Origin: DASUPK01 sp963801055
GTDB taxonomy: Bacteria > Actinomycetota > Thermoleophilia > Solirubrobacterales > 70-9
Direction: 5' to 3'
Length of the DNA: 64,000 bases
Assembly: GCA_963801055.1 (NCBI GenBank)
Contig: CAWDDE010000003.1
Location: 186,001 to 250,000 of the forward strand
Below the pieces are notes generated by a model. It worked only from the letters and a program-made list of their open reading frames with translations. It was not told the DNA's origin and searched no databases. Below, one piece after another: positions 32,982 to 41,519 of this stretch. The position numbers and the translations under genes were made by a program. Each line of letters opens with the position of its first letter. Positions within the stretch are counted from its first letter, which is position 1.

Positions 32982-33869
32982 TCAGGTCCTCGCCGGATCG
33001 AGTGAAGTCGTCGGGACATCCGCCCGGCTGCCACTCCCGAAGAAGCTCCACATGCACCGGCGCAACCCGCCGGCGATCCCGGAGCCCACTGACCCGCGGG
33101 ACGTGCCCGCCGCCGCTCGAGCTGCCAGCCGACGGTCCAGCCGCAACAGCGAGATAAGTTCTCGGCGCAAGCGCGAATGCGGCGGTGGCACCGAGGTGGG
33201 AGTCCCCGTCGTCGGTGGCCGCGAATCGGTAGGGAATGTCGCAGACCGTACGCCACCTTGCCCGTACCAGAATCTCCGCCAGAACCCGCGAGCCGCGCGG
33301 TCGAAGTGCCACCGAATCGAGCACCTCGCGTCGCACCGCAAAAAGGCCGCTGCCGGGATCGGTCGTCAGCCGGGTGGCCGGAAACAACCAGCGCACAAAG
33401 GCTCCCGAGACGCGCGCCGCCAGGCGGCGCCAGCGGCTCTCCAGGCCCGCGGCCGATCCGCCGCGGCGGTAGCGGCTGCCGACACAGATGTCGGCCCGGC
33501 CCGAGAGGATCGGCGCCAGCAGCTCGGGCAGGATCTCTGGCGGATGCTGGAGGTCGGCGTCGATCACGCAGAGGATCTCCCCATCCGCGCGAGACAGGCC
33601 GTAGCGAACCGCATCGCCGGGTCCGCCGCTCCGGCTGACGTCAGTCTCGCTGGGTGACCTCTAGCGGCGCGCCCCGGCTGGCGAGCGCATGCAAAAGGGC
33701 GGCGGTGTCGTCTTCGGAATCGTCGATCACCTCGGCGTGCCAGTCGATCGGGAACGGGGCAAGCGCCGCCTCGACCCGTTCAACGAAACGGTTCGACATG
33801 CGCGGCCTCGTTACGCGTCGGCACCACAAGCGCCACAAGCGGACCCGACGCCGTTCCCGCCCCGTTCAT
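32982..33869 (-). CDS. GT2 glycosyltransferase of the dolichyl-phosphate-mannose-synthase type (frame changes)
   Basis: The GT-A domain starts LVALVVPTRNEAAHVEPF, continues AEVIDDSEDDTAALLHAL and has the metal-binding core ILCVIDADLQHPPEILPELL, then ADICVGSRYRRGG and TDPGSGLFAVRREVLD. This is the DPM1/GtrB-like group that loads sugars onto polyprenyl phosphate, which fits as donor supply for the GT-C enzymes nearby. The C-terminal part (SLLRLDRRLAARAAAGTS and onward) is in another frame. Changes fall near 33,785, 33,610 and 33,180. ATG at 33869; the repaired length is 295 residues. Confidence 0.75.
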
Positions 33870-33933
33870 GTCATCTGGCATCAAGGTCGAACATGCGGCC
33901 GCTCGGAGAACTTCAATCCCCAGCACCCTCGTC

Positions 33934-35767
33934 TTACACACCCCGGGTGCCCGAGTGAGCGCCCGGTCGGGCCCGGGCCGAATCCGTCCTCTCAGAAGCG
34001 TCCATGAGCCGGATCGGGCCGGAGTGCCGCCGCGTGATGAGCAGCCGATCGAGGACCAGCAGGTCCATCTCCGTGCGGAGGAAACAGTCGATCGCCTCGT
34101 CCGGCGTGTGGACGATCGGCTCACTCTCATTGAAGGATGTGTTGAGAACGCAAGGCACGCCCGTGATCTCGTAAAAGCGCGAGATCAAGTCGTGGTAGCG
34201 GGGGGCGGTCGAGCGCCCGACCGTCTGCAGGCGACCGGTCCCGTCGACGTGGGTGACGGCGGGAATCCGCTCGCGACAATCCTCCCGGACCCTGAACACC
34301 TTCTCCATGAAGGGCACATCGTCATCCGTCTCGAACCATTCATGCTCGTGCTCGCGCAGGACTGGAGGGGCGAATGGCCTGAACGACTCCCGGCGCTTGA
34401 TCTTCCGGTTGAGAAGCTCCTTCATGTCGGTGCGGCGAGGGTCGCAGAGGATCGAACGGTTGCCGAGCGCCCTGGGTCCCCACTCCATGCGGCCCTGGAA
34501 CCAGCCGACGACCTGCCCGTCCGCGATCGCGTGTGCAGTATCGGTCAGCAAGACATCGTCGTCTTCGACGTGCTCTACCACGCATCCCTTCTCCTTCAGG
34601 TCGGCCGACCTTGCATCGACCGCCTTCTCCAGTTCAGGGAGAACAAATGATGGCCCCCAGGCGGCGTGATCCATGTGGCCGCACGGCGACCGTCGCCGAG
34701 CTCGGGACCAGACCGTGGCGGCGGCTCCTATAGCACCCCCCGCGTCGCCAGCGGCTGGCGGGACGTAGACCTCCGTGAATGGCGACTGCTCATAGATCTT
34801 CCCGTTGCCGACCGAATTCATCGCGCATCCTCCGGCCAGGCAAGCGAATCCTGCCCATAGCGGTCATGCAGAGCCGCAAGGAGATTGAACAATCCTGCTT
34901 CGAAGAGCTCCTGAGTCGAGCGGGCGATGTCGCGATCCCGGTCGCTGATCTGTGCCCGGGAGCCGCGGCTCACCGAGCAAATCCGAAAGCCGCACCGAAT
35001 ACACGGGGCCGACCTCGGGCGCGCAGTTGCGCCAGCGAAAGCCGAGATCCTCACGGTGGTGACGGAAGTAATCGAGGTTGAGCCGGTAGGTCCCGTCCCC
35101 TGGAGCAGAAGCACCTCGCTCAGCCGGTCCACGTACCTGGGCGCCCCGTAGGGCGCCAAGCCCATGACCTTGTACTCGTCGCCCCAGCCCGTGAAGCCAA
35201 GGAACTGGGTCAGCGCCTTGTAGAAGATTCCGAGCGAGTGGGGTTGATAGACCCTCCCGTCGATGGAGAGTCCATCGTCATCACCCAGCCCCCACGCCGC
35301 GCTCGCGAAGTCGCCTAGGCCATCGACTGAAGGGCCACCGCGCTCTCGAACGGTGAGCACCAGAAAGCTGAGGCGAGGTGGGCGAGATGGTGCTCGACGT
35401 TGATGGACGCGCCCTCAATCGCTCACCCGGAAACGCGGCCTCGAGCTCCCGCTCGATCGATGCCATGCCCGCGCGCCCGACAGACGGTCCATCAAGTAGG
35501 AGGGTTGGGGCCGGCTCCTCAGGGTGAACAGCAGCCTCCGGCCCAGGTTCGCCGTCAGCTTGCGGTTGACAGCCAGGTGGTCAACGTCCTCGATCGTCGC
35601 GCCCGCCTCCGCAAGGCAGTAGCGGATCGCCTCGGTGGGAAACCCGATCCAATGCTTCACCCGGCGAAAACGTTCCTCCTCGGCGGCAGCGACCACTTGC
35701 CATCGACCAACAGGCAGGCGGAGGCATCCGACCAGTACGAATTAAGACCAAGGATGAGCGTGCTCAT
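33934..35767 (-). CDS. NodU/CarB-type carbamoyltransferase (frame changes)
   Basis: The enzyme would O-carbamoylate a sugar or polyol using carbamoyl phosphate. It begins MSTLILGLNSYWSDASACLL, with VAAAEEERFRRVKHWIGFP and the metal/adenylate motif NVEHHLAHLASAF in the Kae1-like domain, SIDGRVYQPHSLGIFYKALT and GDEYKVMGLAPYG. The C-terminal carbamoyltransferase domain has VGWFQGRMEWGPRALGNRS, FRPFAPPVLREH and GVPCVLNTSFNESEPIVHTP. The frame changes near 35,700, 35,440, 35,360 and 35,080. Repaired length is about 610 residues, as expected. A partial second copy lies at 38148-38346. Confidence 0.85.
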
Positions 35768-35822
35768 CGGAAACCCGGGTGAAGGGCAGCAATCGGCAAG
35801 GCCCCGAGCTGAGCACGAAAAC

Positions 35823-36569
35823 TCAAGCGGGCACGAGCAGGGGCGAACGGGGCTTCCTGGCGACGACTATGTACTGCCGAACTGGCGTCAGCGCATTCGG
35901 CCAACGGCGACCGAAGTGGCTTATCCATCGACCTGTGGGAAGCCGCTCCGCTCGGTCCACGTTCAGCTTCTCGCCGACCAGGGCGACAAGATCTTCGAAT
36001 GGCAACAGAATGGTGGCCGGGTGACCACCCAGTAGCCGGGTTCTCGTTGCCACCACCGACAACGACGGGAATGCGGCCCTCTCGAAGCCATAGAACCAGC
36101 GCGGAACGCACCCTCCGCCACGATCAGCTTGCCCCCTGGCTTCAGCACCCGCTCGGCCTCGGCGATCGCCTGTCGAACGTTGCCCACGAGCGCGGACGCG
36201 GAGTCGCCAACGAGGTGGTGGTACAGGTAGGAGTGGAGGACCGTGTCGTAGGTGTCAGCCGGTTCGTCCAGCGAGAGCGCGTCGCCATCGCGAGCCACGA
36301 CGTTGTCTGGAAAGCGGTCGGCGGGAATCTCACATAGAAACAGGTCAACGGCGAGATCGAGTCGACCAGCTCATCCCGTACTCGAAGACTCCGCCGTTTC
36401 CGACATCCAGCAGTTGCCGCGTACCGGCGACCTCCCCGTCGATCACCCTGCGAATCAGCTCGTAGCTGTCGATCTCGGCAATTTGCCGGGACCATTGCTC
36501 CCCCGCAAAGAACTTTCTGTTCCGGGCCACGGCGGTAACCGACTGGCCGCCTTCCTTGAACGAGCCCAC
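35823..36569 (-). CDS. Class I SAM-dependent methyltransferase (frame changes)
   Basis: The fragments give FAGEQWSRQIAEIDSYELIR, the SAM site RQLLDVGNGGVFEYG, then LFLCEIPADRFPDNVVARDG, DTVLHSYLYHHLVG and AERVLKPGGKLIVAEG, typical of Methyltransf_11/25 enzymes. A C-terminal part (RPTGRWISHFGRRWPNAL region) reads in a further frame and ends at 35823. Frame changes lie near 36,365, 36,300 and 36,060. It precedes the carbamoyltransferase in the same direction with 55 nt between, so both probably decorate the same glycan. The GTG start at 36569 is tentative. Confidence 0.65.
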
Positions 36570-36714
36570 GAAGGCGGAATATAGTCACTTGGGACAGAGG
36601 TCCGGGCTCAGTTGCGCTGGAATCAGCGGCTCCGAACCCCAGACAACGCCGTAAGCGCTTCCTTCGAAACCTACCTGAAGATATGGCGGTAGGCGTGCGG
36701 TATCTCGCGCGCCC

Positions 36715-36885
36715 GTGCAGCTCAGCGTCCAACTCGGTCTGATTCTGGCGCTCGCCGCGGCCCTGGCATCGATCACCGGATCTCTCTACAGGCACCCGGG
36801 CGCGGTGGCCCGCCGGTGAATCTGCGGCAGCCCCGCTGGAGCTCGCTGATGCTGTTCCGCTCGCCCTGGTACGCGATCGGAGTAG
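36715..36885 (+). pseudogene. 5' stub of a DMT/EamA-like membrane transporter
   Basis: GTG at 36715 opens SVQLGLILALAAALASITGS followed by LYRHPGAVARR, which stops at 36819. Directly after, in the next frame, comes NLRQPRWSSLMLFRSPWYAI. Together these resemble the first ~55 residues of the actinobacterial DMT-type transporters, in which a first helix is followed by a KHRGA loop and a LFRSxWxxxG second helix. Nothing further of the protein is present; after about 36885 the sequence no longer looks coding. I call it a truncated remnant. Confidence 0.5.
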
Positions 36886-37101
36886 AAGCGGCTCAGCAGG
36901 GACTCGCCGAATTTCTGCGTCGCGGGAATCGAAAGCGTAAACCCGATTTCTGGTCGATGGCCCTTTTCACTCTTGCCATGAGCCGTGCAAATGCGGCGGG
37001 CAATAGTCCCGGAGTGACGGTGAGTATGCGACTCAAGGTCGCGGATTCGAACGTACCGTCCAGCGAGGAGTCAGGCAGGCTCCGTTGCGAGCCCAGCCTC
37101 T
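36886..37101. other. Non-coding or unrecognised stretch
   Basis: No convincing gene. One open frame continues through here, but its translation (FLRRGNRKRKPDFW and onward) has no recognisable domain. Base composition is visibly less GC-rich than the rest of the window. A TTCGAA near 37046 is not part of a tRNA fold. Confidence 0.4.
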
Positions 37102-38029
37102 ATGCGGCTTGCAGCTCCCGTCAGGTTTGCCGGATTCGCGGCCATGAGCCTCTTGGCGCATCGTCACAACGTTTATAGCCAGGTCGGCGAGGACGAGAGG
37201 GAATCATCGAAACGATCTTCCGCGCAATCGGCGAGACAACGAGATGGTGCTGCGAGTTCGGAGCCTGGGACGGGCTACATCACTTCAAACACCAGACGGT
37301 TGGTCGACGCGGGTGGAACGCGGTCTTGATAGAGGGCGATCCGGACAAGTTCGTCACCTGCGCCACAACAATGCGTCCAATCCTCGTGTCATACCCGTGA
37401 GGGCGATGGTCGACAGCGAGAGAAGCCGGCTCGAAAGCATCCTGGCCGACGCCGGCGCCCCCGAGCTCGACCTACTCGTTATCGACATCGACGGCCCCGA
37501 CTACGAGATATTCGAGAGTCTGCAGATCCGACCACGGGTCATATGTGTCGAAGTCGTCCCTGAGCATGATCCGGAGAGTCGTACGCCTGTTCCTCGAGAG
37601 GTTGCCGCGAAAACTATCGGGCAACCGTTGGGCCTCTTTTACGACACGGCCATAGAGCGCGGCTATCGCTTAGTGAGCTACTACGTCAATGCATTTTTCG
37701 TGAGGGAGGACACGGCCGACTCCCTACCGTCATTGACCCCGGTCGAGGCATACGAGGAGTTTTTGGCAGCGCTTCCCGAAACCGGGCGTCGCTGGCTCAA
37801 CTATTGCAACAGTGGCAGAGTGCACCGCTACCCCTTCAACAACCCAAGGCTCACTCATGAGGCCCTCGGGTTGCCGCAGCGGCATGTCGACATAAGGATG
37901 CGCGCCCTTGCCGCGATCTGGTGGCTCTCACGACGGGAATCACCCCGCTTACAACGTCTGCACGCCTCTATCACCGCCCGCCAGCGCTTGTATTGGATTC
38001 TCGCCCGGCACCTGGGCCTACCGACCTAG
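37102..38029 (+). CDS. FkbM-like methyltransferase-fold protein with HNVYSQ and DIDGPDY motifs (frame changes)
   Basis: The repaired protein reads HRHNVYSQVGEDGIIETIF, then TRWCCEFGAWDG (SAM-site position), RRLVDAGWNAVLIEGDPDKF, LDLLVIDIDGPDYEIFESLQ and RPRVICVEVVPEHDP. This matches a family of SAM-methyltransferase-fold proteins found in sugar-modification clusters. The C-terminal half is long and intact (GYRLVSYYVNAFFVRED to ARHLGLPT). At least four indels occur between 37,190 and 37,400, while the region after 37,400 reads cleanly. It converges with the SDR stub, whose stop is two bases from its own stop. The start at 37102 is tentative. Confidence 0.6.
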
Positions 38030-38031
38030 GG

Positions 38032-38136
38032 TTAGGTTTCGAAGGCGATGAGCTCCCACTCCGGATTGCGCGCCGCAAGCCCGACACTGAGGTTCGCACC
38101 TACGATGCCGGCGCCGCCTGTGACGAGAATCCGCAT
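38032..38136 (-). pseudogene. N-terminal stub of an NAD-dependent epimerase/dehydratase (SDR)
   Basis: ATG at 38136 opens MRILVTGGAGIVGANLSVGL followed by AARNPEWELIAFET and a stop. This is the beta-alpha-beta NAD-binding start of an extended SDR (GxxGxxG as GGAGIVG), cut after 34 residues where the family has about 300. It lies 11 nt after the carbamoyltransferase remnant in the same direction, so the two once formed an operon. The break coincides with the end of the convergent gene at 38029. Confidence 0.75.
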
Positions 38137-38147
38137 GACTGCGGAGC

Positions 38148-38346
38148 CTAATCAGCGCGCCGCCTGATTCGCAGCCTGTCGAGAACCAGCTCGTCCATAT
38201 CGGTACGCAGGAAGCAGTCGATCGCCTCACCAGGAGTGTGGACGATCGGCTCACTCTCGTTAAAGGAGGTGTTGAGAACGCAGGGCACGCCTGTGATCGC
38301 GCGAATCCGCGTGGTACGGACTGCGGCCGAGGATGAGGGTGCTCAT
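38148..38346 (-). pseudogene. Core-deleted second carbamoyltransferase
   Basis: The ATG at 38346 begins MSTLILGRSPYHADS, the N-terminus of a NodU/CarB carbamoyltransferase. Within a few codons the sequence jumps to ITGVPCVLNTSFNESEPIVH, then TPGEAIDCFLRTDMDELVLD and a stop at 38148, which is the C-terminus of the same family. About 500 residues in between are absent, and the tail is one frame off. It is clearly related to, but not identical with, the complete copy at 33934-35767: the C-terminal stretch is nearly the same, the N-terminus differs. Confidence 0.8.
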
Positions 38347-38387
38347 GAGGGCTGATCCTATGATGGGGTCCTGCGTCCGCCTCGACA

Positions 38388-38393
38388 TATACT
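38388..38393 (+). promoter_or_regulatory. Putative -10 element TATACT
   Basis: TATACT is one base from the consensus -10. It lies upstream of the methyltransferase at 38428 and would start transcription near 38400, which argues against the earlier GTG at 38395. No good -35 was seen. The divergent carbamoyltransferase remnant starts 42 bases away. Confidence 0.35.
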
Positions 38394-38427
38394 CGTGCCT
38401 GTTCAGGGGAGAAAGCGATCCTTCGCT

Positions 38428-39207
38428 GTGGAGCAGGATGCAACCGTCGAGGTCGAGCGGCCTCAACGTCCCCATCCTTCGGGGCCACCGACCCCCGCGC
38501 CGTTCGACTACTCGACGATTCCGCCGGGGCACTACGACCGGGTCTTCCGCCGGCGCCGGGGCATCCAGAGCAAGTGGCATCACCTCAAGTTCCAGCGGGT
38601 CGCCCGACTGGTCGCCGGGTACCGCCGCGTGCTCGACGTGGGCTGCGGCCCGGGGACGCTTCTCGGCATGCTGGGTGACGAGCACGAGTCGGTCGGCGTC
38701 GACATCACCCAGCCGCAGATCGACTACGCGCGCGAGGTCTATGGAGCCCCGAACCGCTCGTTCTACGCCTGCGCGCTCCAGGAGCTGCCCGAGGAGATCG
38801 AGCCGTTCGACGCCGTCACCGCCGTCGAGCTGATCGAGCATCTGCCACCGGACCTGCTCGAGGACACCCTCCGCAGCGCCATGGACCGCCTGCGTCCCGG
38901 GGGCCGGCTCGTGCTCACCACCCCCAACTACCACAGCGCCTGGCCGCTGGTGGAGCGGGTCGTCGATCGGGTCGGCGACGTCGAGTACTACGTGCAGCAC
39001 ATCAACAGGTTCACGCGACCGCGCTTCCGCGAGCTGCTCGAGGGCCTGGGGCTGGCCGAGGTGCAGGTCGGCGCCTACCTCGCCCTCGCGCCGTTCAGCG
39101 CGATCTTCGGGTGGCGATTCGCCGACCGCGTCGCCCGGGTCGAGCGGGGCTTCATCGAGCAGGGTCTCGGCCTGCTCCTGATCGGCGCGGGCATCAAGCC
39201 CGGCTAG
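38428..39207 (+). CDS. Class I SAM-dependent methyltransferase
   Basis: An intact methyltransferase with FQRVARLVAGYRRVLDVGCG then PGTLLGMLG (SAM site), VGVDITQPQID, the ELPEEIEPFDAVTAVELIEH region (Methyltransf_11/23 pattern) and GGRLVLTTPNYHSAWPLVE. The C-terminus has a hydrophobic segment (YLALAPFSAIFGWRFAD), so it may be membrane-associated. Substrate unknown; a sugar or lipid carrier of the glycan pathway is likely from context. The frame is open from GTG 38395; I prefer GTG 38428 because of the -10 at 38388. The stop at 39207 leaves two bases to the next start. Confidence 0.82.
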   Translation: MEQDATVEVERPQRPHPSGPPTPAPFDYSTIPPGHYDRVFRRRRGIQSKWHHLKFQRVARLVAGYRRVLDVGCGPGTLLGMLGDEHESVGVDITQPQIDYAREVYGAPNRSFYACALQELPEEIEPFDAVTAVELIEHLPPDLLEDTLRSAMDRLRPGGRLVLTTPNYHSAWPLVERVVDRVGDVEYYVQHINRFTRPRFRELLEGLGLAEVQVGAYLALAPFSAIFGWRFADRVARVERGFIEQGLGLLLIGAGIKPG

Positions 39208-39208
39208 G

Positions 39209-41504
39209 GTGGAACGGGTAGGGCTACGGATCGGTCCGCCGGCCCGGGTCCCGCTTCGCGCCCGGGCGATATCGGCGATCCAGAGGGGCCCGGCGGGTGT
39301 CGTCCCGGCCGTCGCCGTCACCGTCCTGGTGGCCTCCGCCGCGGCCGTGCTGATCCTCACCTTCGCGGCCGGAGGGCGACTCAGCCCGCGCTCAACGATT
39401 GGGTCCGCGGCGTGCGCGGCCGCCCTCTGCGCGCTGTCCGGCCTCGTCCTCCTGGTCGGGGCCGTCCGCTCGAACCGGGCGGGGGCTCCGGCAGGAGCGC
39501 AGGCGCTCCGATCCCGCCGCCACGACCGCTCTCCTGAGCGCCGCGGTCCTCTGCCGTGCTCCTCCTCATACCCGTCTGGCTGCTCGCCGCCAGGACCCAC
39601 GCGCCGAGCGAGCACTGGCTGGCGTTCGGGTTCTTCGACAAGCGGTGGCTGCTCGCGACCTTCCTGCTCGGGACGATCGGATCGATGCTCGTCGTCACGG
39701 GCGTCTCCCAGGTCGTGCGGGCAGCCGGGAGCGCTCCGGGCTCGTGGCAGGCGTGGGCGAGAGCGGCGGTGGCAGCCGGGGATGTCCCCGACGGTGAGGG
39801 CCACCCCCCTGAGCTGGCGCCGCACCCTTGCGCTGAGCGCCGGCGCCGTCGCGCTCGCGGCCTTCTTCTTCGCCCCGCCGTGGCACGTGGCCTTGAGCCA
39901 GGTCGACGCCCACGAGACGCCCATGCTCGGCGGCGTCCAGGCGATCGCCAACGGCGCCGTGCCCTACATCGGCCCCTCCGCGGTCCAGTACGGCCCCGGC
40001 TCCGAGCTGATCCACTACCTGTATCTGGACAAGATCGGCGGCTTCAACGTCGAGGCCTTCCGCCAGTCCACGGTGCTGCATCTACTGGCTGGCGGCCACG
40101 ATCTTCTTCCTGACGATCCTCTTCAGGGTGCCGACCAAGGTCGCGCTGCTCGCCTGCCTGGCCTCGGTGCTCGTCTTCCCGACGCTGCAGATGATCGCCT
40201 TCCAGCCCGACGGCTCGGTCGACAACCAGATCAAGGACACGATGGAGGGGGTCTGGGGGTGGCCGAACGCGATGCGCTACGTCGGGGTCTTCGCGGTGGC
40301 GATGGTGTTTCCGGCGGTCGCCAGGCGCCCGACCCGGCGCTCGATCCTGCTCTCCGGGGCGGCGCTCGGGCTTCTCTGGGGCCTGACCTGCTTCATCGCC
40401 CAGGAGAACCTGGCCGGCGGCGCGATCGCCCTCGGGGCTCTGGCGGCCCTGCTCGCGCTCAGCCAGACGATCGACCTCCGGTCGCTTCGCGATGCCCTCG
40501 TCGGCGTCGCGCTCGGGTTCGCCGCGGTCGCGGCCGCCGTCCTCGGCTACTACGCCGCCAATGGGGACCTTGGCCGGTTCCTCGACCTCTACTACCTGGT
40601 CCCCTCGGCGGTCGCCGCCGGGTACAGCGACACGGCCTGGTTCGACGTCGGGGGATGGGGGCGCATGTACTACGCGCTCCCCTTCCTCCTCGGGGCCCTC
40701 TGCCTGCTCTCGCTCGTCAGGCTCCACCCGCTGCGGGTGGCCCGGCGATGGGAGCCGGAGCGCGTGCTGCTCGTCTCGGCGCTGGTCGCGACCAGCGCCT
40801 CCTACCTCGGCGCGCTCACCCGGGCGGACCCGAGCCATCTGATCAACGCCTCGCTGGCGGTGCCCGTCGCGCTCGTTCTCGCGATCGCGTACCTGCCCAG
40901 GCTGCTGGATGTGGAGTCGATCGGCCGCAGGCGCCTCGCCGCGGTGGCCCTGGTGGCGGCCTCGCTCGCGATGCTGCCCCTCAACCAGCTGACGGAGACG
41001 GGCAACAGGATCCGCTCGCCGCTCGAGCGCTTCTCCTACGAGGATCCCGCGATCGAGTGGCAGCGGGCCGATCCCGACTCTGTCGCGGCCGAGCGCCTCG
41101 GCTCGGGCATCCTCCACCGGCCCGGGCAGTGGTGCTGCTCCTACCTCCGCTACCCGGTCTCGGTGCGGGAGTTCGCCGCGATCGTCAATCGGCTGCACCA
41201 GGTGGTCGGGGATCGCCGGACCTACGTCGCGAACTTCATCGACGACCTCTATCCGGGCGGGGCCTACTTCCTCGCCGACCTGAAGCCCGCTCCGATCCTG
41301 TTCGAGCCGATCACGATGGCCATCAACCAGAGCCGCCTGGACGAGTTCCTCGCGTACTTCGAGGAGCACATCTCGGAGGTTCAGGCGATCGTCGCCGTCT
41401 ACCCCGATCTCCGGGAGGTCGAGATGTTCAAGGCGGCCTATCCGGACTACCGCGAGACGCGCATCCCGTACACCTGGGGGTCGATAACGGTCCTCACCCG
41501 CTAG
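39209..41504 (+). CDS. GT-C-like polytopic membrane glycosyltransferase (frame changes in the N-terminal half)
   Basis: A membrane protein of about 765 residues. After three or four initial spans come HVALSQVDAHETPMLGGVQA and IANGAVPYIGPSAVQYGPGS, the acidic first-loop pattern of GT-C enzymes. Many spans follow (PTKVALLACLASVLVFPTLQ onward). The C-terminal soluble part reads YLRYPVSVREFAAIVNRLHQ, DRRTYVANFIDDLYPGGAYF and ends YTWGSITVLTR. The frame changes near 39,490, 39,770 and 40,100; from 40,128 it is clean. It would use a polyprenyl-phosphate sugar on the outer face. GTG start two bases after the methyltransferase stop. Confidence 0.68.
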
Positions 41505-41519
41505 CGGCATACTCAGGCC

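Noticed and set aside
37040..37060. TTCGAA with flanking bases resembling a tRNA T-arm
   Set aside because: The flanking bases do not form a five-pair stem, and no acceptor, D- or anticodon arm could be found on either strand.
36816..37178. Apparent 120-codon gene on the plus strand
   Set aside because: Only the first ~25 codons resemble a transporter helix; the rest has no domain and bridges a junction between a transporter stub and unassigned sequence.
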